A stretch of DNA of 64,000 nt from Sporobacter sp963663605 (GTDB taxonomy: Bacteria > Bacillota > Clostridia > Oscillospirales > Oscillospiraceae). The DNA is taken from the NCBI GenBank assembly GCA_963663605.2, contig CAXXVF010000002.1, positions 2,914,001 to 2,978,000 of the forward strand, read 5' to 3'. The translations under genes and the position numbers were made by a program. Under the pieces are notes generated by a model. It did no database searches, had not been told where the DNA came from, and worked only from the letters and a program-made list of their open reading frames with translations. This document shows, in pieces, positions 1-8,646 of the stretch (the first letter of the stretch is position 1; every line of letters starts with the position of its first letter).

Positions 1-1
1 C

Positions 2-556
2 ACAATAAGCGATTATTATCTGAAGCTGCTTCGGGAAACGGAAGATAATGATGTAAGGGAATACCTTGAAAACAAACTTCGCCAGGCGAAATGGACTACG
101 CAGGCACTCAATGAGCGGAAGAACAGCATCCTTGCCTGCGCGCAGGTCATATTGGAACTGCAGGAGAATTTTTTCACATATGGTCCCGGTCATCTAGTGC
201 CGATGTGTTTGGCTGACGTCGCGTGCAGGGTGGGCGTACATGAATCTACAGTCAGCCGTGCAATGAAAGGGAAATATATACAGTGTTCCTTCGGCACGTT
301 CCCAATGAGCAGCTTTTTATCACGCAACTTGGGAACGGACAGGGGCGTACAGTCATCTCCAGACAGAGCCAAAGCAATATTAAAAGAGCTGATCGAAGCG
401 GAGGATAGCTCGAAACCTCTCTCTGATCAGAAGCTGTCTGATCAGTTGGAAAAGATGGGATGCACCTGCTCCAGGCGAACAGTTGCAAAATACCGCAGTG
501 AAATGGGGATCCCGGATTCTTGTGGCCGAAAACATCTAATAGTGAATCATAGTTGA
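2..556 (+). CDS. rpoN: RNA polymerase sigma-54 factor RpoN, C-terminal part (5' end outside window)
   Basis: The reading frame is open from base 2, so the gene is cut by the window edge; only about the last 184 residues are seen. They contain the sigma-54 core-to-DNA-binding region: a helix-turn-helix-like stretch (LADVACRVGVHESTVSRA), the segment with NKYIQ-like GKYIQ, and the RpoN box near the end (CSRRTVAKYR), which recognises the -24 promoter element. Sigma-54 directs transcription that needs an enhancer-binding ATPase. The frame ends normally at a stop, so the C-terminus looks intact. It sits immediately outside the tRNA-bounded island. No sigma-54 activator with an AAA+ domain occurs in this window. 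Confidence 0.95.
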   Translation, partial: TISDYYLKLLRETEDNDVREYLENKLRQAKWTTQALNERKNSILACAQVILELQENFFTYGPGHLVPMCLADVACRVGVHESTVSRAMKGKYIQCSFGTFPMSSFLSRNLGTDRGVQSSPDRAKAILKELIEAEDSSKPLSDQKLSDQLEKMGCTCSRRTVAKYRSEMGIPDSCGRKHLIVNHS

Positions 557-995
557 TTCAAGAAAAAATGGGGTATCCAACAATCTGGTTTTTAGAATAG
601 CCGGCCTTCAATACTATGGACGGATTCTATAAACTTACAGATTTCAAAAGGAAGTAATGGATGTATCTGCAGTAATAATGGAAGCTAAGCCTATTGCATC
701 CTAGCCATCCAATAGTTGTTTATACTTGGCGTAAAATTGCTCACTTTAAATTGGTAATCCTTATGGTATGACCCAATAGAATGTATATAGAATCAGAGTT
801 TGAAAGAATGTGATAAGAAGCTCTAAGGAAAATATATAGAATAATGGAAAGTCATTAACACAATGAAACAGCTGCAACGTGGGAAATGAAATAATTTGCA
901 GTAAATAGAATAAAATCGAAATAGCGGTGCGGTAGAGTGATATAGAAAACCGTTTGGAGAGAGCAACCCAACAGAAAACGGTACATTTATTTTAT
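557..995. other. AT-rich non-coding stretch
   Basis: About 440 bases between rpoN and the integrase remnant. I see no convincing reading frame, RNA gene or repeat. Frequent stops in all frames and AT richness suggest decayed sequence. Confidence 0.5.
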
Positions 996-1265
996 TTATA
1001 AAGCGGCTTTTGCTTTAACAACGTTTGCCGGCGTAAGTATATCATCTAGCACATTAGCAGCCATTTCATCGGCGGTTTTAATCGCATGACTGTATATATT
1101 GGCCGTGGTACACCGAGCTTCAATAGTCAGAATTTGCCTAATTAGCCTTGCCGTCATTCTAGATGTAGAGATAATAATGATACAAAATGGCTTTGCTGAA
1201 TAATCAAGTTGAGTAGAAAACATTCCATAAACATCAAAAAGTCTTGTGATCTCGGGCTTTTTCAA
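996..1265 (-). pseudogene. Tyrosine recombinase (phage integrase) C-terminal remnant
   Basis: The last 30-40 residues (TTANIYSHAIKTADEMAANVLDDIL) match the end of tyrosine integrases: the YSH motif carries the catalytic tyrosine, followed by a helix with DEMAAxVLDD. The intact integrase at 17671-19047 ends in a very similar way (IVYSHVIRSSEEMAAEVLDDLL). The upstream part of this frame bears no recombinase catalytic Arg or HxxR and appears to be junk or a deletion joint. The remnant lies just left of the partial tRNA copy at 1404-1448, where the integrase of a tRNA-targeting element would be expected, so it probably belonged to an older element at the same site. Confidence 0.7.
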
Positions 1266-1283
1266 GCTATCTCATGTCCAGCT

Positions 1284-1311
1284 AAACATCAAATAAACAT
1301 CAGCATGTAGG
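1284..1311. repeat. 28-nt direct repeat, copy 1 (putative integrase arm site)
   Basis: Contains two spaced AAACATCA units and ends in TGTAGG. Nearly identical copies are at 1567-1594 and 28285-28312. All three lie within 200 bases of the 45-bp tRNA repeat, as arm-type integrase binding sites do. Inference from position and sequence only. Confidence 0.6.
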
Positions 1312-1369
1312 TTTTCACCCTTTTGCGTTTATAGAAATACCCTTAAAAAGTTATGGAAATATAAAAAAT

Positions 1370-1396
1370 GACCTCAAAACAAGCTGTTTTGAGGTC
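1370..1396 (-). terminator. Duplicated tRNA terminator hairpin
   Basis: An 11-bp perfect inverted repeat (GACCTCAAAAC / GTTTTGAGGTC) next to the partial tRNA. It is a near copy of the hairpin at 28371-28397 that follows the intact tRNA-fMet, so the duplication extends beyond the tRNA itself. Confidence 0.75.
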
Positions 1397-1403
1397 ATTT
1401 TGT

Positions 1404-1448
<45 letters not shown>

Positions 1449-1566
1449 GTATAATAAATAGCTCGTTCAATCTCTGATTATCTTGGATATTCTTTGATTA
1501 TCAAAGGTTTTTGAGGTGGCGGGTTCACGCAACCTCTTACGAACTGCAGCGACTTATCACGGCAAT

Positions 1567-1594
1567 AAACATCAAATAAACATCAGCTTGTAGG
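1567..1594. repeat. 28-nt direct repeat, copy 2 (putative integrase arm site)
   Basis: Same sequence as copies at 1284-1311 and 28285-28312 apart from one base. This copy is on the island side of the left att core, so the core is flanked by arm-like repeats on both sides. Confidence 0.6.
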
Positions 1595-1805
1595 TAAGTA
1601 CGAGAATAAGTATAAATATTTAAATTTATATCTATATTCTCACATTCCTCGTAATATTGGGACAGCGAAAAGACGGCCATCATTTAAAAATTTAACCCTC
1701 ATTTTGGAAAGCAATACGGCTTTGCTTATATACTGCTTTTTTCATATAGGGTGGTATGTATTCAAACTTGCTGAGAAAGGTGCAAACGCGGCAGTTACGA
1801 TAATG

Positions 1806-2222
1806 CTAGACAAATTCTCTCGCAGCGTGATCCATTTCCTCCTCAGACGCGTCCGGATCGACTTCTGGATACGGAACGCCATCTTTATACTTATGTACCA
1901 GCATGTCTATATCATTAATGAGCTGCCCACACCACAAATCTATACCCGCTTCATTAAAGACCGGAATCAATCTTTCATCCTTTCCGCAGCTGTGGTGTTC
2001 ATAAAATAGGCCAAGGTCATGTACTTTGTCTATAATACGTTTTGGGTAAGGAAATATCATTTCACGGGCGGTCGCTTCTGAGAAGAATGGACCGTTCTGA
2101 TGACCCCAATCGTCGTGCATTATAACGCAGTCTATATCGCAGCATTCATTTACGCGCTCAATAAATCTGATGATAACATCAGCGGCATCATCCAGAAACC
2201 TGTGAACACCGTTTTTTGGTCT
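1806..2222 (-). pseudogene. Uroporphyrinogen decarboxylase / MtaA-type methyltransferase family, C-terminal fragment
   Basis: About 138 codons open from a stop at 2223-2225 to a stop at 1806. Recognisable family features are the segment HDDWGHQNGPFFS, then a Pro-Tyr-Pro-Lys-Arg helix, and EHHSCGKDERLIPVF, which resembles the His/Cys-containing part of corrinoid methyltransferases of the URO-D fold. The first half of the gene is missing. Family assignment is from memory of conserved segments. Whether the ancestor was a demethylase or a decarboxylase cannot be told. Confidence 0.6.
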
Positions 2223-2271
2223 TCATCTATGAGCGCTATAGCAGCATTGAATTCCGGCGGTTAATTTCATC

Positions 2272-2505
2272 AACCCGGAAGGGGTACCACAATCCCCAAT
2301 ATATAACAAACCTATTACACCAAAAGAAAACTGGAGCTTGATATTATCAGGGCAAAAACCTTTTTGGATACCGGATGCCGGATGGATTTTAACGGAAGTA
2401 AACGAATTTAGGCCAAGAATCCACCCGGACAAAACGATGCCCTATGACCGCCGTTACATGAACAGGCCGTGGATAACGAGGGTGAATATGATTATTGAGG
2501 ATTGA
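2272..2505 (+). pseudogene. Uroporphyrinogen decarboxylase-like family, N-terminal fragment
   Basis: An open stretch of 77 codons with the typical N-terminus of this family: TPKENWSLILSGQKPFWIPD followed by a region with RPRIHPDK. It has no clear start codon in front and stops in the middle of the fold. It points in the opposite direction to the C-terminal fragment at 1806-2222, so the two cannot be a simple frameshift of one gene: either an inversion has split one gene, or pieces of two genes were brought together. Confidence 0.45.
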
Positions 2506-3142
2506 GTAGTGTCCAATTTAACCAGCGACGAAAATGCGCGGACGTCTTAGAACGCGGAAATATCTGTATTTGAAAAGGAGAACAAAGCCATTCAAAGGGT
2601 AATTCTATTTTAACCACTCGCATATCATCGCCATTTTTTTGTAGGCGCAGGTATGCAAAGAAATTCTTGTCATCCCTTTTAGAATAATCCTCCCGGTAAT
2701 GCATTCCCCGGCTCTCGCGCCTTTCAAGCGAGGATACGAGCATCATCTCCGCGCCGAGCAGCATGTTTTTTGTCTCATGTGCGAGACGCAGCTCATGAGG
2801 GTCTCTGGCAATTATTTTGTCTGCTAAATGATCTTGATAAAATTTTATCATTGTTAAAGCTGCCTTTAAGCGCGTTTCTTCATTGATAAACTGAACATAA
2901 TAAGGGGTCATAATATTCTGCAGTTGTTGGATAACCCAATAGGCTGAAAATCCTGTTTTAATTTCCATTGATTTAAATATTTCTACCATTGCATCATCAA
3001 GTCCGTCGGCTGATGGCTGTACAAGCAGTTTGTCTTCAGTAAAAGTATTGCGAGCTAGTGGATGGCTATCTGAGCTCGCGTCAAAGGTTCTAATAGCCTC
3101 TTTGACATCTATTGCAGTTATTCCGTTCCAATTTAATTTCAT
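2492..3142 (-). pseudogene. Flavoprotein (fumarate reductase/AprA-like) C-terminal remnant
   Basis: The portion around ETKNMLLGAEMMLVSSL and ERRESRGMHYREDYSKRDD is the C-terminal helical domain of FAD flavoproteins of the succinate dehydrogenase/fumarate reductase/adenylylsulfate reductase family, including the (R/K)ESRGxHYRxDY signature. The FAD-binding domain (GxGxxG) and the substrate-binding half are absent, and the last 30 or so residues look unrelated, so both ends are damaged. ATG at 3142 is the most natural in-frame start, but the product cannot be a working flavoenzyme. A relic of energy or redox metabolism carried by, or disrupted by, the island. Confidence 0.65.
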
Positions 3143-3318
3143 GTTATGTTCTCCAATCAACGTACACGTAAATACATTAATCACACATAAGATCTTGTTT
3201 TTATTATCGGCCTTTAAACTGTTTTGTCCAAAATGGGCTTGAACGGTGGCGCTGAAGCGTGTTTTTTCTCTAAGGGAAAGCATTTTATATGGAAATAACA
3301 GATCAAAATATAACAGGC

Positions 3319-3359
3319 CCTAAGCACAATTTGGAAGTTAAGATCGGCTTGTGCTTAGG
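3319..3359. terminator. Hairpin, possible terminator
   Basis: Perfect 11-bp inverted repeat CCTAAGCACAA / TTGTGCTTAGG followed on the + strand by a T-rich tract. It separates the decayed region from the sulfatase cassette and may insulate it. No + strand gene precedes it, so its role is uncertain. Confidence 0.45.
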
Positions 3360-3647
3360 ACATTTTCATTTTTTGCGGAATATTTGTATGTTATCAGGCA
3401 CCGCACGAACCGCTTTATATGTTACTCCTGCAAAAAGCTGTATATTTGCAACATATACGCTGCGCCCGGCATGTAAAATTGTCATTCCCAGAAAGGCTTT
3501 GAGTGGTTGACTTGCAATAGTCTTTTGTGTACATTAATGACAGTTGTTTTAACGAATTCCAGGATTTTTTGTCAGTTTTGTTGGGTATAAGAGCTTTTCT
3601 TGACGTGCAGCTTTATGAGAAGCGTACGCCAGATTGGAGGGGTGATA

Positions 3648-4544
3648 ATGGACGATATTACATTGCAACAGATGGAAATATTTATTGCCGTCGCGGAACG
3701 TGAAAGCCTTGCGAGTGCGGCCAAGCAGCTCTATCTTGACCCTGCGAGCGTCTCGCGTTGGATATCGCGACTTGAAAAAGCGCTGAAGGCGTCGCTCTTT
3801 ATCCGTACAAATCATGGAGTGGAGCTTACAGACGACGGCCAGTTTCTGTATTTGATGTTAAAGCCGGTGCTTTCGCGGATTGCTGTCTCAATGCGAAGCA
3901 TACGGAAAGTATATTCCCTTACCGAAAATATTCTGCGTATCGGGTGCATTGACTCCGAGGAGTTAATGAACGTTCTCAGCCCTATGATTGTGAGGCTTGA
4001 GGAAGCGCATCCCGAAATACTCGTTAACATCGAGTTTTGCCATATGCGCGAAATGCAGGAAAGCCTTGCTTACGGAAACTTTGACTGCGTTGTGTGCTAT
4101 TCCTCCGGAGTCGGTCACTATTGGGACATCGAGAAAAAGCTTATTCACAAGTTTGACTCCTATTTTCTCATTTCCGGCAGGCACCCCGCGGCGGCCGGGG
4201 ACGAGCTGGACGTCTCAAAATTACAGGACATTGATTTTTACCGGCTCGTTCCACCGGAAATGGAGGACGCTGAGTTGCGATCAATACAGATATGTCAAGC
4301 AAACGGGTTTACGCCTCGCAAAATAAATTATGTACCCAGTATAGAGATATTGAAGCTCACCCTCAAGCACAACAATGGCATTGCAATCGGCGGTCTGCAC
4401 ACAGGCAGAGAGGCTTGGTCTGACATCAAATGCTTTAAGGCAGTGATGCCTTTCGACGCCGAGGCTATGATGCTTGCTTGGAACAAATACGATGTTCCGG
4501 ATAACACGACGAAATTTATTGAACTTATGGATAAAAATTTTTGA
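3648..4544 (+). CDS. LysR-family transcriptional regulator
   Basis: 298 residues, normal LysR length. The first 65 residues form the winged helix-turn-helix (LQQMEIFIAVAERESLASAAKQL, then SVSRWISRLEKAL); the rest is the periplasmic-binding-like effector domain. The ATG at 3648 follows a good ribosome site (TTGGAGGGG); an upstream TTG in frame is less likely. It lies 18 bases before sulfatase 1 on the same strand, so the two are probably cotranscribed. LysR proteins usually bind their own promoter and sense a pathway intermediate; here the ligand is inferred to be the sulfate ester or its product. Most LysR regulators are divergent from their targets, so the codirectional arrangement is slightly unusual. 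Confidence 0.93.
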   Translation: MDDITLQQMEIFIAVAERESLASAAKQLYLDPASVSRWISRLEKALKASLFIRTNHGVELTDDGQFLYLMLKPVLSRIAVSMRSIRKVYSLTENILRIGCIDSEELMNVLSPMIVRLEEAHPEILVNIEFCHMREMQESLAYGNFDCVVCYSSGVGHYWDIEKKLIHKFDSYFLISGRHPAAAGDELDVSKLQDIDFYRLVPPEMEDAELRSIQICQANGFTPRKINYVPSIEILKLTLKHNNGIAIGGLHTGREAWSDIKCFKAVMPFDAEAMMLAWNKYDVPDNTTKFIELMDKNF

Positions 4545-4562
4545 AAAGAGAGGAATAGTAAA

Positions 4563-6836
4563 ATGCCTGACAACAAATTTGGCGGAGTGATTCGAACCAG
4601 CTACATGGACTCGATCCCCTGGTGGCCCGAAAAGGTAAAGCCGCCGGCGGGCGCGCCAAACATATTGTATGTTCTCCTTGACGACACTGGCTTTGCCCAG
4701 CTTGGCTGCTATGGCTCCAGAATTCCGACGCCGAATATGGATGCTATTGCGGAGAGCGGCATAAGATACAGAAATTTTCATACCTGTGCCCTCTGCTCGC
4801 CGACCCGCGCCAGCCTTCTAACCGGTTGTGACAACCATACGCTCGGGTACAGTTATCTTTCCTCGTTTGACCTTGGCTTTCCGTCGCTCTGCTCAAAAAT
4901 CGATCAAAAATTTGGTCTTTTGAGCGAGACGCTCCAGCAGAGCGGTTACGCCACATTCTGCGTTGGCAAGTGGCATCTTTGCAGAGAAAACGAAATGGGC
5001 GGCGCTGGACCCTTTGACAGCTGGCCTCTGTCCAAGGGGTTTGATAAGTTCTACGGATTTATGAACGGCGCGACCAGCCAGTTCTATCCGGATCTGTATC
5101 AGGATAACTCCATTATCGATGCTCCCAAGACGCCGGAGGAGGGCTATCACCTGAGTTCGGACCTTGTCGATCATGCGATAAAGTACATCAGCACGGAGAA
5201 GGCTACATACCCGGATAAACCGTTTTTCTGCCATTTGGCATTCGGAGCAATGCACGCGCCGCTGCACGCGCCGCAGGAATATGTTGATAAGTTCAGCGGA
5301 GTTTTTGACGAGGGATACGAAGAATACCGCAAGTACGTATTCAAATGCCAGAAAGAAATCGGCATTATTCCCGAAAACGCGGAGCTTACCGAAATCAACG
5401 ACCTTGTACGTCCTTGGCAAACGCTCAACGCCGAGGAAAAAAAGCTGTTCAGCCATTATATGGAGCTGTTTGCGGCGTACCTGAACTATACGGACGAGCA
5501 GCTTGGCCGCCTGCTTGATTACCTGAAAAAAATCGGCCAGTACGATAACACTATGATCGTTCTTCTTTCCGACAACGGCGCTTCCGCAGAAGGCGGAGTG
5601 GACGGCTGTTTCAACGAGCTGCATCACTACCTCAGCGGCGAGTGGGAAGGAAAACTGAACAATGAAAAATATAAGGGTCTCGGCGGCTCCGACAGCTATC
5701 CGCTTTACCCAAGAGGATGGGCCTGGGCGGGCAATACGCCGCTAAAAATGTACAAAACGTGGGTACACGAGGGCGGCATAAGAGTTCCGTGCATCATCAG
5801 CTACCCAAACCTCATAAAGGATGCCGGAGGCATACGCGACCAGTACCATTATGTGACCGACCTCTATGCCACCGTACTGGACGTCTGTGGGGTAAAACAG
5901 CCGGAAATGATAAAAGGCGTCCGGCAGGAGAAAAAGCCGGGCATCAGCATGAAGTACACATTCGATGACAAGAACGCCCCGCGCCGCCGCCGTGTCCAGT
6001 TTTCGGAGATGTTCGGCAATCGTTCCATCTGGTGCGACGGCTGGAAGGCTGTGGCGGATCACACCGTTTCGCCGACGTTTGACAACGACAAGTGGGAACT
6101 TTACAACACAGACGAGGACTTTAGCGAAATGCACGACCTTGCGGAGCAGTATCCCGAAAAGCTGCACGAGCTCATCCATCTCTGGTGGAAGGAGGCCGGG
6201 ACATACGGCGCACTGCCGCTGCTGGAGAGTCCGTTCAAGCACTTGAACGGCTTTAATCTCAACAACGCGTTCAAATTCGCACCGGCTGAAAACGTGAAGC
6301 ATTACAGGTTCTATCCTGAAATGGATATCAGCGCTCCTATACCGCGCATGACCAATAAATCTTTTGTGATCACGGCGAGGGCCGAGTATAAAAAAGGCTA
6401 CGAGGGCATCCTTTACTGCTGTGGATTTACCGTCGGCGGTTATACCCTCTATATTGAAAACGATAAGCTGTGCTTCTTTTATAACTACCTGGGAGAGCGG
6501 AATACTGCCGTTGTGTCGGAGGCCGGCCTGCCGGAGGGAGAGCACGACTTTACGTTCAGCTTCGTAAATACATGCCCGGGAAGCGGATACGGTTATGTGA
6601 TGGTTGACGGCAAACAATCCGGGGGAACGGTACAGTTTGAAGATTCCCTTTTCTCTGTAAAGAACGGCTTCGCCGTAGGCCGCTATGCGACCGGCCCTAT
6701 TAACCTTGAGCACCATGGCAAGCAGAACCACTTTGCGTATCCTGGGACCATATGTTACATAGATCTGGATATGGACAAGCCGGAAAACGACGCCGACCGT
6801 GTGCTTGCCCTGGAAAAAGAGTTGGAAACTGAGTAA
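4563..6836 (+). CDS. Type I sulfatase (arylsulfatase-like), copy 1
   Basis: 757 residues. The alkaline-phosphatase-fold sulfatase core shows metal ligands D40-D41, the formylglycine signature C78-S-P-T-R82, VGKWH (K136, H138), HAP near 231 and SDNG (D337, N338). The Cys-type signature requires conversion to formylglycine by an anaerobic maturase, which is encoded at 12702-13826. By recall, the layout with a C-terminal beta domain (about residues 590-757) is that of long S1 arylsulfatases such as mycobacterial AtsA/AtsD. No signal peptide or membrane segment is visible, so it should act in the cytosol on imported sulfate esters. Ribosome site GAGAGG precedes the ATG. Substrate unknown. It is a paralogue of the gene at 10013-12289. 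Confidence 0.95.
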   Translation: MPDNKFGGVIRTSYMDSIPWWPEKVKPPAGAPNILYVLLDDTGFAQLGCYGSRIPTPNMDAIAESGIRYRNFHTCALCSPTRASLLTGCDNHTLGYSYLSSFDLGFPSLCSKIDQKFGLLSETLQQSGYATFCVGKWHLCRENEMGGAGPFDSWPLSKGFDKFYGFMNGATSQFYPDLYQDNSIIDAPKTPEEGYHLSSDLVDHAIKYISTEKATYPDKPFFCHLAFGAMHAPLHAPQEYVDKFSGVFDEGYEEYRKYVFKCQKEIGIIPENAELTEINDLVRPWQTLNAEEKKLFSHYMELFAAYLNYTDEQLGRLLDYLKKIGQYDNTMIVLLSDNGASAEGGVDGCFNELHHYLSGEWEGKLNNEKYKGLGGSDSYPLYPRGWAWAGNTPLKMYKTWVHEGGIRVPCIISYPNLIKDAGGIRDQYHYVTDLYATVLDVCGVKQPEMIKGVRQEKKPGISMKYTFDDKNAPRRRRVQFSEMFGNRSIWCDGWKAVADHTVSPTFDNDKWELYNTDEDFSEMHDLAEQYPEKLHELIHLWWKEAGTYGALPLLESPFKHLNGFNLNNAFKFAPAENVKHYRFYPEMDISAPIPRMTNKSFVITARAEYKKGYEGILYCCGFTVGGYTLYIENDKLCFFYNYLGERNTAVVSEAGLPEGEHDFTFSFVNTCPGSGYGYVMVDGKQSGGTVQFEDSLFSVKNGFAVGRYATGPINLEHHGKQNHFAYPGTICYIDLDMDKPENDADRVLALEKELETE

Positions 6837-6955
6837 GGGGAATACTCAAAACAAGAGAAATGGAGGTTAACGGGCAGTAGGGATTCGGTTTTCCTTATTC
6901 CAAGCAAAAGTACACTGAAAGCAACAAAGAAAATTAGAAAAGAAGGAGCAAAAAA

Positions 6956-8050
6956 ATGAAAAGAATTATTGCTATCACTCTGACACTTTCACTCGTATTT
7001 GCGTTTTGTGCATGTGGCGGCAAAGTAGGCTCTGACACTGGAAGCGCAGCGCCCGTCGATTCCACGGAGCCTACGGAACCTACGGAACCTACGGAATCCG
7101 CCAAGTCCGCCGACGGCACCGTATATAACATCAACTACGCGACCGAAAGCTCGACGGAGAGCTTTCGCTATACAAAGATTGAAAAACCTCTTATGGATCT
7201 CATCACCGAGAAGTCCGGCGGGCGCATCCAGTTCACCGTATACGCCAGTGGGTCCATTGCCGCGGGAGGCACCGTCATCGAGAGCTGCGTTGACGGCACC
7301 TGCGACATGGGCATCGATATGCTGACCTTCTATACCGGCAGCTATCTCTACACGGAGCTTCTCGGTACCCCGGGCATTAATATGGGTAATACAATGGAAG
7401 AAAAAATAGCCAACCTGAACACCTATGCCGAAAAATACTCCGGCCCCGAAGCTGAGAAGAGCGTCCACTTCGTATGCCAGTTCCCGACACTTGACTTCTA
7501 TCTCGACACGACATATGAGATCAACTCCATGAGCGACTTAAAAGGCAGAACGTCACAAGCCTCCCCGACATATATGGACATGTTCACCGACGCCGGCGTG
7601 TCCGTTGTTAACATCATCTCGCCCGAGCTCTATGAGTCCTTCAGGCTCAACGTTATCGATTCCGCGTTTTCAGCCATCGGCGCTATCGACGCGTTCAAGC
7701 TCTATGAAGTGTCTGATTATGCCTATGCGCTGCCTATCGCTTTCGCGGAGCAGGCGCTTGTCATGAGCAAGAGCGTTTACGAGGGACTGCCGGCCGACCT
7801 TCAGGCTGTTATAGACGAGTGCGCCAAGGAAATCCCCAAATTTGTCCTTGACCTAAGTGAAGCCGTATACACCAATGTTGAGGGCTCGATCTCAGACGGC
7901 AGCTTCGAATTCCGTGATCTTCCGGAAGACGTTCTTGCACAGCTTACCGAGATTTGCAAGCCTATCATTGAAGCAAAGGTCGCCGAGCTCAACGCCGCCG
8001 GCCTCGATGGCGACGGAGCCATTGCCCTTATAAATTCATTTACAAATTAA
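6956..8050 (+). CDS. dctP: TRAP transporter solute-binding lipoprotein (DctP family)
   Basis: 364 residues. N-terminal lipoprotein signal (residues 1-19) with Cys20 in CAC-GG, so it is anchored outside the cell membrane. A Pro-Thr-Glu repeat linker (about residues 38-50) precedes the DctP domain, which carries the usual features: GxIxxGG near the N-lobe, DMGID, and the PTYMDMF / AFSAIGA segments around the ligand site. DctP hands ligand to the DctQ-DctM membrane pair, driven by a Na+ or H+ gradient. TRAP ligands usually have a carboxylate or sulfonate; here flanking sulfatases suggest an organic sulfate ester. Strong ribosome site AAGGAG. Start codon ATG is clear. Confidence 0.93.
   Translation: MKRIIAITLTLSLVFAFCACGGKVGSDTGSAAPVDSTEPTEPTEPTESAKSADGTVYNINYATESSTESFRYTKIEKPLMDLITEKSGGRIQFTVYASGSIAAGGTVIESCVDGTCDMGIDMLTFYTGSYLYTELLGTPGINMGNTMEEKIANLNTYAEKYSGPEAEKSVHFVCQFPTLDFYLDTTYEINSMSDLKGRTSQASPTYMDMFTDAGVSVVNIISPELYESFRLNVIDSAFSAIGAIDAFKLYEVSDYAYALPIAFAEQALVMSKSVYEGLPADLQAVIDECAKEIPKFVLDLSEAVYTNVEGSISDGSFEFRDLPEDVLAQLTEICKPIIEAKVAELNAAGLDGDGAIALINSFTN
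7065..7091 (+). repeat. 9-bp tandem repeat in the dctP linker
   Basis: Units of the form CCTACGGAA/G, each encoding Pro-Thr-Glu, repeat three times and extend imperfectly on either side. The unit is a multiple of three, so copy-number changes would only lengthen or shorten the spacer between lipid anchor and binding domain. Confidence 0.8.
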
Positions 8051-8067
8051 AAACGGCTATTGTAACG

Positions 8068-8099
8068 TTGGAGGGAGCTTACTTGTAAGCTCCCTCCAA
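8068..8099 (+). promoter_or_regulatory. Strong intercistronic hairpin between dctP and dctQ
   Basis: Perfect 14-bp stem (TTGGAGGGAGCTTA / TAAGCTCCCTCCAA) with a 4-base loop, followed by an A-run rather than a T-run on the + strand. It begins 18 bases after the dctP stop. Such hairpins protect the upstream mRNA or partly stop transcription, giving more binding protein than membrane subunits. Read on the - strand it lacks a gene to terminate. Confidence 0.75.
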
Positions 8100-8109
8100 A
8101 AAAAGGAGC

Positions 8110-8643
8110 GTGACTATACTGAAAAAGCTGGAAGTTTTTTTTAATAAAATGACGCTGTATTTAACATACTTTGCCTCTGCTGTTTTCGCTGCGGTGCTTA
8201 TCAGTGTTGTTGTAAACGTGATAGGACGGACTACAAAGCTGTTCCCCATACCCGGCGAGATTGAGATTGTGCAGTACGGTATGCTCACAGCAATGTCGAT
8301 AGGAATGGTGCGTACAGCCTTTATGGACCAGCATGTGCGAGTATCTCTTTTTACGGGTATGATGCCTAAAATGCCGAGAAGCATATTGCTGCTCATTGAG
8401 GGCCTGCTCTGTGCGCTGACCTTCGGAATGGCCGGATATCAGTGCGTCAAGCTGATGCCGGACGCAGTTACCATGAACCGTGTGACGAACTTTTTCAAAA
8501 TTCCTTACGTCCTTATATACGTGATTTTATCTATCGGCCTCTTTTTATCTGCCGTAACGTACATTTATGTCGGTATATCGGCGTTTGGACCCGGCAAGGA
8601 AAAGGCCAAGGGGCAGGCGTGTACAGACGAAGGGAGGAAATAG
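8110..8643 (+). CDS. dctQ: TRAP transporter small membrane subunit (DctQ family)
   Basis: Up to 177 residues with four predicted transmembrane helices, the DctQ pattern, and the conserved PGEIEIVQYGM region near residue 55. It pairs with the large subunit DctM encoded 3 bases downstream. The start is unclear: the ribosome site AAGGAG (8103-8108) is only one base from the GTG at 8110, while non-canonical ATA (8116) and CTG (8119) are better spaced. Translation may therefore be weak or start at CTG, which would lower membrane-subunit output. The C-terminus is charged and cytoplasmic. Confidence 0.9.
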   Translation: MTILKKLEVFFNKMTLYLTYFASAVFAAVLISVVVNVIGRTTKLFPIPGEIEIVQYGMLTAMSIGMVRTAFMDQHVRVSLFTGMMPKMPRSILLLIEGLLCALTFGMAGYQCVKLMPDAVTMNRVTNFFKIPYVLIYVILSIGLFLSAVTYIYVGISAFGPGKEKAKGQACTDEGRK

Positions 8644-8646
8644 TAC

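Noticed and set aside
1704..2009. 101-codon + strand frame across the URO-D fragment
   Set aside because: Lies opposite recognisable URO-D-family sequence and lacks a ribosome site.
3289..3510. 73-codon frame upstream of the LysR gene
   Set aside because: No ribosome site, no known family, and a terminator-like hairpin lies inside it.
5742..6731. 329-codon frame antisense to sulfatase 1
   Set aside because: Same reason: overlaps conserved sulfatase sequence and has no family features.
7065..7091. Phase-variable tract in dctP
   Set aside because: The 9-base unit keeps frame, so length changes cannot switch the gene on or off.
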